In this document: piece after piece, positions 1 to 5,164 of the stretch
Numbering within the stretch: the first letter of the stretch is position 1
Layout of the letters: every line of letters starts with the position of its first letter
From: Methanobacteriota archaeon
GTDB lineage: Archaea > Thermoplasmatota > E2 > DHVEG-1
Direction of reading: 5' to 3'
Assembly: GCA_026394435.1 (NCBI GenBank)
Contig: JAPKYG010000167.1
Span: 1 to 6,252, forward strand
Length of the DNA: 6,252 bases
The notes under the pieces: model-generated
Told to the model about the DNA's origin: nothing
Database searches by the model: none
What the model saw: only the letters and a program-made list of their open reading frames with translations
Position numbers and translations under genes: made by a program

Positions 1-1250
1 TTCACATGAACAGCAAAATCAGCAGAACCTTTTATTTTCTCTGATGCAATTTTTGTGCCTTCAGCAAAAATATTCCCAATCCCATCCCTCATTGCTATTT
101 TAGGAATCATTTCGATCATTGCTTGATAATTCCCAAAAACCAGTTCAATCCCACCTAAATCTTTTTTAGTAAGTAGTCCTCTCCGATGGCATTCCATGGC
201 AAACGCCAACACATTTCCCATCGTAATTGTATCCAGGCCGAGTCTATTACACATCTCATTCATCTTCGCAATGGACTCCAAATTACTATTCCCACAAAGT
301 GCACCAAGAGAAAACAATGTTTCATACTCCGGTCCACTCACAAGCGTACCAGCATAGGGACCAGTTTTCACCTCAGAAATATTCTTACAGGCAACAACGC
401 AGGCATGACAACTCCTTCTCTTGATTATTATCTTCTTTTTCATGCTATCAATGTTAATTTCTTCTGCTCCCTCAAACTCACCCTCACTCCAATATCTCGT
501 CGGTAACGCACCCATATACTGAGTCATCATCAATGTTTCCGGAGTCCCATCCAGCAAAACTCCCCGATCCTTAAGTTTTTCATTGTGACTCTTTTTAAAC
601 TCATCAACTTCTTGCTGTCGAGCAACCTTGATCTCTTTGGTTCCATGAATAACTACTGCCTTCAACCGTTTTGAACCCATCACTGTCCCTGCGCCAGCCC
701 TCCCCAGCAAAAATCCCTCTGCATGGGTTATACAGGCATATTTTACCAAGTTCTCTCCAGCAGGTCCTATAGAAGCCACCTGAAAGATTTTGCCATATTC
801 TTCCTTCAATATTTTCTCGGTTTCAAAAGTATCCTTGGTCCACAAATGATCTGCGTTTTTGATTGCTACATTATCATCATTTACAACAAGATAAACAGGT
901 TTTTTTGAAATACCTTTTATCACAATAAAGTCATGGCCAGTTTTCTTAAATTGCGGAGCGAAATAACCACCACAGTACGACTCACCGAAAATGTTTGTCT
1001 GGGGAGACTTGAAAATAACTGCAAGTTTTTCGCCACCAGAAATATTTAAACCTGTAAGAGGTCCTGTTGCAAAAATCAACAAATTATTTGGGCCAAGAGG
1101 ATCGGTCTTTGGCTTAACTCGATCAAATAATAATCTTGTCCCCACTCCCTTCCCACCAATATACTTTTTTATGATTTCTTTTGAAACATCTTTTTCCTTA
1201 AATTTTCCTGAAGAAAGATCAACCTCTAAAATCTTTTCGTTACCAATCAT
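1..1250 (-). CDS. Aldehyde:ferredoxin oxidoreductase family protein (tungsten-type), C-terminus cut off by window edge
   Basis: The family oxidises aldehydes to carboxylic acids with ferredoxin as acceptor, in the cytoplasm, using a tungsten-bispterin cofactor and one [4Fe-4S] cluster. The reading frame is open to base 1 and gives 416 residues of a family usually near 600-620. Counting from the ATG at 1250-1248, visible marks are the start MIGNEKILEVDLSSG, which lines up with the P. furiosus AOR N-terminus; GPAGEN (162-167); the glycine-rich GRAGAGTVMGSK (183-194); GALPTR (247-252); the cluster motif CHACVVAC (Cys281, 284, 288); GPEYE (306-310), whose last Glu matches the Glu near tungsten in P. 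furiosus AOR; and the pterin-site LGLDT (337-341). The fourth cluster Cys lies beyond the window. An in-frame ATG at 1274 would add eight residues, but GGTGAT at 1259-1254 and the family alignment favour 1250. The family is clear; the substrate (AOR, FOR, GAPOR or other) is not. Confidence 0.95.
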   Translation of the reverse strand, partial: MIGNEKILEVDLSSGKFKEKDVSKEIIKKYIGGKGVGTRLLFDRVKPKTDPLGPNNLLIFATGPLTGLNISGGEKLAVIFKSPQTNIFGESYCGGYFAPQFKKTGHDFIVIKGISKKPVYLVVNDDNVAIKNADHLWTKDTFETEKILKEEYGKIFQVASIGPAGENLVKYACITHAEGFLLGRAGAGTVMGSKRLKAVVIHGTKEIKVARQQEVDEFKKSHNEKLKDRGVLLDGTPETLMMTQYMGALPTRYWSEGEFEGAEEINIDSMKKKIIIKRRSCHACVVACKNISEVKTGPYAGTLVSGPEYETLFSLGALCGNSNLESIAKMNEMCNRLGLDTITMGNVLAFAMECHRRGLLTKKDLGGIELVFGNYQAMIEMIPKIAMRDGIGNIFAEGTKIASEKIKGSADFAVHV

Positions 1251-1253
1251 TCT

Positions 1254-1259
1254 ATCACC
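1254..1259 (-). promoter_or_regulatory. Ribosome-binding site GGTGAT of the aldehyde oxidoreductase gene
   Basis: GGTGAT on the minus strand ends three bases before the ATG at 1250. It can pair with the AUCACC part of the archaeal 16S 3' end, and in that register the gap is ideal. No such site precedes the ATG at 1274, so this decides the start. Confidence 0.5.
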
Positions 1260-1315
1260 ATGTTCACTCCACATTTTAATAAAATCGTTTTGGTTTTGAA
1301 GACATGAAATGTTAA

Positions 1316-1327
1316 TAAAATATATCT
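1316..1327 (-). promoter_or_regulatory. TATA-box-like promoter element for the aldehyde oxidoreductase gene
   Basis: The minus strand reads AGATATATTTTA here, with a purine-rich stretch upstream as expected for a TFB recognition element. Archaeal transcription usually starts about 25 bases downstream, near 1296, which would leave a leader of about 45 bases to the ATG at 1250. This is pattern-based only. Confidence 0.45.
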
Positions 1328-1367
1328 AACTTCTGTTACAAAACACAACTATGATTTCTACACAAAC

Positions 1368-1375
1368 TATAAATA
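1368..1375 (+). promoter_or_regulatory. TATA box (TATAAATA) of the M28 peptidase gene
   Basis: TATAAATA is close to the archaeal TATA consensus. Its centre is about 34 bases before the ATG at 1406, so the predicted transcript starts near 1397 with a leader of only about 8 bases. This fits the lack of a ribosome-binding site before that ATG. It is divergent to the minus-strand promoter about 45 bases away. Confidence 0.6.
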
Positions 1376-1405
1376 AAACCAGTAGAGTTTCATTAAGGGC
1401 ACCTT

Positions 1406-2590
1406 ATGAGATGTACAAAAAAACATGAAGACTTCATGGTTAATTTTATAAAAGAAATCTGTGAAAAAATAGGACCAAGATCGCCCTGCAGTAAAGAAGA
1501 GGAACAATGCGCTCAATTCATGGTAAAACGTCTAAAAAAATCTTGTGACGAAGCATGGATTGATGAGTTTTATTGCCACCCTGGAGCATATAGAGCAATG
1601 TTCCACTGGCCAATTCTCTTCTACATTATCGCAATTCCCTTCTTTCTATTTTATCCATGGATTTCTTTAATATTAACCAGCTTTGTAATCATCATTTTAG
1701 TTGGGAACGAGATATATAATAAGGAAATCATCGACCCACTTTTTAAAAAACAAAGATCAACAAATGTCATTGCGAAAATAAAACCTTCAAAAGAAAAGAA
1801 AAACATTATTATTTTAAATGGGCATCATGACTCAAACTGGGAGTTCCCCCTCGGGAAACGATTTGGAACTAAAGTCAGCATTTTCATGGTCCTCCCCATA
1901 GTTTTTAATCCTATTCTTCTAATATTTTCTATAATAAAAATAATCGCACCATTGTCCTTATTAGTAGAGGTTATTCTTTTAGTCATCATGATTGCTCCGG
2001 TTCCCGTCTTAATTCCATTTGGTATAAAGGTAATATCAAAAACTCCGGTGATGGGTGCAAACGATAATCTAAGTGCACTCGCTGTCTGTCTCACCACCGC
2101 ACAATATTTTTCCAATCCAAAAAATAAATTGACTCATTCAGAGTTATGGATTGTCTCATTCGGCTGCGAAGAAATCGGTATTCGAGGAAGTAAGCGTTTT
2201 GTATCGAAATACCTTGATAGTATTAAGGATGCTTATACAATCAATTTAGATTTAGTTGGAGAAAAAGATTGTCATCTACATATTGTTACGAAAGTTGAGA
2301 TGGGTGCTATAAAATTATCTCCCGAAGTCTGTGATATTCTCCAGGCGGCGAGCAATAAAGTAAATATTCCCATTACACAAGGACCAGTTATGTGTTTTAC
2401 AGATTCTATGGCATTCTCAATGAAAAAATTAAAATCAGCCTCGATAGTAGGACTTTTACCTGATGGGAATATGCCAAGGTTTTATCATACAATAAATGAT
2501 ACAATCGAAAACATTGATCCTAAGTTAATGCGAGAATGTTTGGAAATCTGCATTCAAGCAATTTACGATATAGATTCTAAGTTTTCTTAA
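1406..2590 (+). CDS. M28-family zinc peptidase with membrane-spanning hairpins
   Basis: This 394-residue protein carries every metal and catalytic mark of M28 aminopeptidase-type enzymes: GHHDS (His140, Asp142), GANDN (Asp220), GCEEIGIRGS (catalytic-base Glu255, ligand Glu256), NLDLVG (Asp282) and FYHTINDT (His361). Family members bind two zinc ions and cleave N-terminal residues or related amide bonds. There are two hydrophobic hairpins: residues about 68-100, and about 156-206. The second lies between the first ligand pair and Asp220, where soluble relatives have only a short loop. No signal peptide is seen. The Lys/Arg-rich segments at 105-155 suggest that the catalytic side faces the cytoplasm (inference). 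The start is the first in-frame ATG, 31 bases after a good TATA box and nearly leaderless. The gene is separated by 59 bases from the SDR operon downstream. The fold is confident; the substrate is unknown, and a non-peptidase M28 role such as amide hydrolysis remains possible. Confidence 0.9.
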   Translation: MRCTKKHEDFMVNFIKEICEKIGPRSPCSKEEEQCAQFMVKRLKKSCDEAWIDEFYCHPGAYRAMFHWPILFYIIAIPFFLFYPWISLILTSFVIIILVGNEIYNKEIIDPLFKKQRSTNVIAKIKPSKEKKNIIILNGHHDSNWEFPLGKRFGTKVSIFMVLPIVFNPILLIFSIIKIIAPLSLLVEVILLVIMIAPVPVLIPFGIKVISKTPVMGANDNLSALAVCLTTAQYFSNPKNKLTHSELWIVSFGCEEIGIRGSKRFVSKYLDSIKDAYTINLDLVGEKDCHLHIVTKVEMGAIKLSPEVCDILQAASNKVNIPITQGPVMCFTDSMAFSMKKLKSASIVGLLPDGNMPRFYHTINDTIENIDPKLMRECLEICIQAIYDIDSKFS

Positions 2591-2597
2591 TGTTTTT
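2591..2597 (+). terminator. Possible T-rich terminator after the M28 peptidase gene
   Basis: TGTTTTT follows the TAA stop directly, and a shorter T-run lies in the last codons. Archaeal termination often needs only T-tracts. The tract is weak, so read-through into the SDR genes is possible. Confidence 0.25.
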
Positions 2598-2620
2598 AAG
2601 GTAGTAAGCCATACAAAGTC

Positions 2621-2630
2621 TATAAAATAA
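2621..2630 (+). promoter_or_regulatory. TATA-like sequence upstream of the SDR operon
   Basis: TATAAAATAA matches the archaeal TATA consensus, but its centre is only about 25 bases before the ATG at 2650. A start 25 bases downstream would remove the ribosome-binding site at 2638-2643. Either transcription starts closer than usual, or the operon uses an element further upstream (for example GATATAGA near 2568-2575) or read-through from the peptidase gene. Confidence 0.35.
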
Positions 2631-2637
2631 TATTTGA

Positions 2638-2643
2638 AGGGAG
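2638..2643 (+). promoter_or_regulatory. Ribosome-binding site AGGGAG of the first SDR gene
   Basis: AGGGAG ends six bases before the ATG at 2650, a normal distance, and supports that start. Confidence 0.55.
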
Positions 2644-2649
2644 AAACAT

Positions 2650-3432
2650 ATGAAGCTATCCGATAAAACCGCAATTGTTTTTGGCTGTAACGGGCTCATC
2701 GCTCAGGCGATTTGTAAGAAACTTTCAAAAGAAGGATGCAAGCTCGTAATTACAGATTTTAAAAAAGAACAAGCAGATAAGTTAGCATCAGAGATTAAAA
2801 ATGCAATTGGAATCGGTGTTAATGTCTGTTCTGAAAAAGAGATTAAGGAAGCGATGGATATCGCCATAAAAAAGTATGGTAAAATTGATTTTGTAGTGAA
2901 TTCCTCCCGTATCGCTCTGTTTAAAGAAACCGTAGAGCTTACCGAGAATGAATGGGATATCATCGTGGACTTCAATGCCAAAAGCATGTTTTATATCGCC
3001 AAAGCCGCACTAAAAAATATGATAGACAATAATCATGGTACAATAATCGGAATAACTTCTAAAACAGCAAATTCTGGTCCAGCTAATCTCTCAGCGTATG
3101 CAGCGTCAATGAATGCATCGATTGGGCTTTTACGTAGTCTATCCTGTGAGGTACGTAATAATAACATACGAGTCAACGCTCTATGCCCTGGTTATATTGA
3201 ACACGAAGAACTAGTGTTGGGTGCAGAACTAACACACAACGAACCTCCTGATGAGGGAATTTACATCCAGTTTTCACCACTGATCAATGTCGCCAATGAA
3301 CCAGAGGCTCTTGCAAACATGGTCGTCTTTCTAGCAAGCAAAGAAGGAGAATTTATCACAGGTCAAGCATACAGCTTATGGGATGACGACCTTACATACT
3401 ATAGAAATCTCGGTCAGATGGCTGAACTGTAG
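2650..3432 (+). CDS. Degenerate short-chain dehydrogenase/reductase, probable pseudoenzyme subunit
   Basis: The 260-residue length and fold signature are those of a classical SDR, but key positions are changed. The nucleotide motif TGxxxGxG reads FGCNGLIA (11-18), with two of three glycines replaced. The NAG motif reads NSS (84-86). The usual Asp-Val after strand 3 is Asn58-Val59. The active-site lysine of YxxxK is Met154 (Tyr150-Ala-Ala-Ser-Met154). Ser137, Tyr150 and Asn109 are kept, as are Asp36 at the end of strand 2 and the CPG motif (179-181). The C-terminal glycine pair typical of SDRs is replaced by an acidic stretch, LWDDDLTYY. The protein therefore probably binds NAD(P) poorly and has little or no redox activity of its own. 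It is followed 12 bases later by an intact SDR, so a structural or regulatory subunit of a heteromeric dehydrogenase is the likely role (inference). The reading frame is intact, so it is not a decayed gene. Confidence 0.9.
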   Translation: MKLSDKTAIVFGCNGLIAQAICKKLSKEGCKLVITDFKKEQADKLASEIKNAIGIGVNVCSEKEIKEAMDIAIKKYGKIDFVVNSSRIALFKETVELTENEWDIIVDFNAKSMFYIAKAALKNMIDNNHGTIIGITSKTANSGPANLSAYAASMNASIGLLRSLSCEVRNNNIRVNALCPGYIEHEELVLGAELTHNEPPDEGIYIQFSPLINVANEPEALANMVVFLASKEGEFITGQAYSLWDDDLTYYRNLGQMAEL

Positions 3433-3436
3433 GAGG
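3431..3436 (+). promoter_or_regulatory. Ribosome-binding site AGGAGG deciding the second SDR start
   Basis: A perfect AGGAGG overlaps the TAG stop of the preceding gene. It is two bases from the ATG at 3439, too close, and eight bases from the in-frame ATG at 3445, which is the expected gap. The start at 3445 is therefore preferred. Confidence 0.75.
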
Positions 3437-3444
3437 AAATGAAT

Positions 3445-4230
3445 ATGAGATTAGAAAATAAAACAGCTGTAGTTACTGGTGCAGGTCAAGGAATAGGAAA
3501 AGGAATAGCACTAGCATTGGCAAGGGAAGGGGCAAACGTAGTAATTAGCGATATCAACCTAACAGAAGCAACAAAGGTTGTAAGAGAAATAGAAGAACTT
3601 GGACGAAAATCATTAGCAGTTAAAACCGATGTTACATCTAAAAAAGAAGTTGATGATCTCATTAAAAAAACCATGGAAAAATTCGGTTCGCTTGATATCA
3701 TGGTCAGTAACGCTGGTGTATCGTCCATGGAATATGTCATCGACATGCCTGAAGAGAAATGGGATTTCAATATGGATGTAAACCTCAAAGGTACGTTCCT
3801 CGTCACTCAAGCTGCTGCACAACAAATGATTAAGCAACAAAACGGTAAAATTATCTGCACCGCATCAATGGCAGGAAAAGGCGGCGTAGCCACACAGGCG
3901 CACTATAATGCATCAAAACATGGCGTAATCGCCTATGTAAAAAGCCTCGCCCAAGAACTCGCCCCCTGCGGTATCACCGTGAACTCTATTTGTCCGGGCT
4001 CAATAAAAACATCTATGCAAGACCGAGAGGTCCAATGGGGCGCGGAAATACGAGGTGCAGGTGCTACCCCGGAGGATATTCGTGAAGAAATGGCTAATTT
4101 TACACCCCTTGGGAGAATCGGTCTACCAGAGGACATAGCCAAGGTTGTCGTATTTTTTGCGTCTGATGAATCAGCTTTTATGACAGGACAAGCAATTAAT
4201 GTAACTGGTGGTCAGAGCAACACAATGTAA
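3445..4230 (+). CDS. Short-chain dehydrogenase/reductase, catalytically intact (NAD(H)-type)
   Basis: This is a classical SDR of 261 residues (263 if started at 3439), which interconverts a hydroxyl and a carbonyl using a nicotinamide cofactor in the cytoplasm. Numbering from the ATG at 3439, it has TGAGQGIG (13-20), Asp38 at the end of strand 2 (favouring NAD over NADP), Asp64-Val65, NAG (91-93), catalytic Asn115, Ser143, Tyr156 and Lys160 (YNASK), CPG (185-187) and the C-terminal TGGQ. It resembles FabG, 3-hydroxyacyl-CoA and glucose dehydrogenase-like members; the substrate cannot be read from sequence. It starts 12 bases after the stop of the degenerate SDR, so the two are almost certainly co-transcribed and translationally close, which fits two subunits of one enzyme. 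T-rich DNA follows the stop. Confidence 0.95.
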   Translation: MRLENKTAVVTGAGQGIGKGIALALAREGANVVISDINLTEATKVVREIEELGRKSLAVKTDVTSKKEVDDLIKKTMEKFGSLDIMVSNAGVSSMEYVIDMPEEKWDFNMDVNLKGTFLVTQAAAQQMIKQQNGKIICTASMAGKGGVATQAHYNASKHGVIAYVKSLAQELAPCGITVNSICPGSIKTSMQDREVQWGAEIRGAGATPEDIREEMANFTPLGRIGLPEDIAKVVVFFASDESAFMTGQAINVTGGQSNTM

Positions 4231-4318
4231 AAAGGCCTCGTGCTAAACACATTTTTTCACTAATAATTATTTCTAATCAACATAAATTAATTTACGTTTA
4301 ATTACTCTTTCACTTATT
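4231..4318. other. Convergent intergenic region
   Basis: These 88 AT-rich bases separate the SDR operon (plus strand) from the SCP2 gene (minus strand). Apart from the T-tract at 4252-4257 and a 12-base palindrome TAAATTAATTTA at 4283-4294, nothing gene-like is visible. Minus-strand transcripts meet a T5 run at 4233-4229. Confidence 0.5.
4252..4257 (+). terminator. T-tract terminator after the SDR operon
   Basis: Six consecutive T residues lie 22 bases after the TAA stop of the second SDR gene. There is no convincing hairpin (only a 3-bp GTG/CAC pairing), so this would be an archaeal-type T-tract terminator. Confidence 0.4.
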
Positions 4319-4648
4319 TTACAGTATTCCCAGTCCTTTAAGTTTCATGCCAACGCTAATGTTTCCTTTGAATCTCAGTTTACCCGTCATATATGCCTTA
4401 TCACCAGTTATCTTCCCATTCACCATGTCCACATAATCAGTATCTTTCATTTTTGCTGTGATGACCGGATTTTCATAGATCCCTGTTTTAACCTCTAGTT
4501 TCTGGTTTTTAATGACAATATACCAATCGCCCCCATTATCCCCTGTAATGTTCAGTTGGACAACAGCATCTACACCCGCCGCTTTGCTCGAGTCAAACCT
4601 TGTGGGCAAGACCTTTTCAAAGAATTCCTTAGGAGTTTTTGCTTCCAT
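4319..4648 (-). CDS. SCP2 sterol-carrier-domain protein, single domain
   Basis: This 109-residue cytoplasmic protein consists of one SCP2 domain. It shows the helix-strand start TPKEFFEKVLPTRF (5-18), the strand pair around LNITGDNGGDWYIVI (32-46), and the conserved tail pattern MVNGKITGDKAYMTGKL followed by RFKGNISVGMKL (75-103), typical of the family (G-x-L, G-D, A-x-x-x-G-K-L). Such domains hold lipids or acyl chains in a hydrophobic tunnel; in animals one is fused to the SDR-containing peroxisomal multifunctional enzyme. The start is supported by AAGGAGG at 4662-4656, seven bases upstream. The upstream minus-strand membrane gene ends 71 bases away, so the two may form an operon, although AT-rich promoter-like sequence lies between them. 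The ligand is unknown. Confidence 0.9.
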   Translation of the reverse strand: MEAKTPKEFFEKVLPTRFDSSKAAGVDAVVQLNITGDNGGDWYIVIKNQKLEVKTGIYENPVITAKMKDTDYVDMVNGKITGDKAYMTGKLRFKGNISVGMKLKGLGIL

Positions 4649-4655
4649 AATTTTG

Positions 4656-4662
4656 CCTCCTT
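4656..4662 (-). promoter_or_regulatory. Ribosome-binding site AAGGAGG of the SCP2 gene
   Basis: AAGGAGG on the minus strand lies seven bases before the ATG at 4648, a near-perfect site and distance. Confidence 0.75.
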
Positions 4663-4668
4663 ATCTGC

Positions 4669-4690
4669 GAATATATATAGTATATTTAAT
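4669..4690 (-). promoter_or_regulatory. AT-rich promoter-like sequence upstream of the SCP2 gene
   Basis: The minus strand reads ATTAAATATACTATATATAT. The TTAAATATA part (4689-4681) could act as a TATA box for a start near 4660-4664, close to the ribosome-binding site. The inner TATATATA part would give a start at the ATG itself. It may simply be an AT-rich spacer within an operon. Confidence 0.35.
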
Positions 4691-4719
4691 GTTTCCTAGA
4701 TATTTCTGTGAAGAATAAC

Positions 4720-5010
4720 TCACTCGTTTTTCTCACTAGATAAGTACTTAATGTACGCATCTGCAAGAAATTCTAATGCACCACCTATAACACAGAGTAG
4801 AAAACAAAAAACAGCGCTGTAAATGGTATTTCCAAACATTGGTGTAAATTCAAATTTAACAATAAGATTTAGAGGGCCAAGAATAAATGATAAACCAATA
4901 AGACCGGTGACAATCACAAAGGTTCCAAATCCCTTTAAGATCATAAAAGCAATGATCCTCTTATCTTTTACCTGATTAAACAATACTGATTTTATACCTA
5001 CTTCTTTCAT
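4720..5010 (-). CDS. Small membrane protein with two transmembrane segments, function unknown
   Basis: I do not recognise this 96-residue protein. It has a charged N-terminus (KEVGIKSVLFNQVKDKR, residues 2-18), a hydrophobic segment at about 19-45 (IIAFMILKGFGTFVIVTG and on), a short loop (VKFEFTPMFGNT, 51-62) and a second segment at about 63-85, then a charged tail ending SSEKNE. The layout suggests a hairpin with both ends in the cytoplasm. The ATG at 5010 has an AAAGGAG upstream, but the gap of about 13 bases is long, and an in-frame TAA at 5031-5029 excludes extension. It is a real gene candidate because of its coherent hydrophobic pattern, a TATA-like element upstream and its position as the first gene before the SCP2 gene. 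A structural or accessory role near the membrane is all that can be said. Confidence 0.7.
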   Translation of the reverse strand: MKEVGIKSVLFNQVKDKRIIAFMILKGFGTFVIVTGLIGLSFILGPLNLIVKFEFTPMFGNTIYSAVFCFLLCVIGGALEFLADAYIKYLSSEKNE

Positions 5011-5086
5011 AGAATTCTCACAACTCCTTTACTTACAAATTAATGAAGCTTTTCCTCCAAATAATCCAATGCTTATGAGTTCTACG

Positions 5087-5100
5087 CTTTTTATATAGTT
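5087..5100 (-). promoter_or_regulatory. TATA-box-like element for the small membrane protein gene
   Basis: The minus strand reads AACTATATAAAAAG. The expected transcript start is near 5067, giving a leader of about 57 bases to the ATG at 5010. The core TATATA is nearly symmetric, so it could also be read toward the M24 gene on the plus strand. Confidence 0.45.
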
Positions 5101-5130
5101 TGCGCAAATTCCAACGCTAATATACTAGAA

Positions 5131-5138
5131 AAATTTAT
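5131..5138 (+). promoter_or_regulatory. Possible TATA-like element for the M24-fold gene
   Basis: AAATTTAT, preceded by purines (GAAAA), is centred about 30 bases before the ATG at 5165. That would give a nearly leaderless transcript and fits the lack of a ribosome-binding site there. The match is weak. Confidence 0.25.
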
Positions 5139-5164
5139 CAACGAAAACATGGTATCTAAAAAAC

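Noticed and set aside
186..506. Plus-strand open frames of 106 and 65 codons, with further ones at 723-908 and 991-1299
   Set aside because: They lie entirely or mostly opposite the aldehyde oxidoreductase frame, have no family features and no ribosome-binding sites, and are best read as shadows.
1251..1274. ATG at 1274 as start of the aldehyde oxidoreductase
   Set aside because: It would add eight residues not seen in the family and has no ribosome-binding site, while the ATG at 1250 has GGTGAT at the right distance.
1825..2115. Minus-strand open frames at 1825-2115, 2703-2987, 3486-3806, 3613-3840 and 3933-4142
   Set aside because: They run opposite well-supported plus-strand genes and show no domain features.
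3109..3111. Met154 codon of the first SDR as a sequencing error for Lys
   Set aside because: A single-base AAG to ATG change could explain it alone, but the glycine motif, NAG motif and C-terminal motif are also altered, so the loss looks genuine.
3439..3444. ATG at 3439 as start of the second SDR
   Set aside because: It is only two bases after AGGAGG; the in-frame ATG at 3445 has the proper gap of eight.
4283..4294. 12-base palindrome TAAATTAATTTA in the convergent region
   Set aside because: It is composed only of A and T in very AT-rich DNA, with no loop or flanking GC stem; chance is sufficient.
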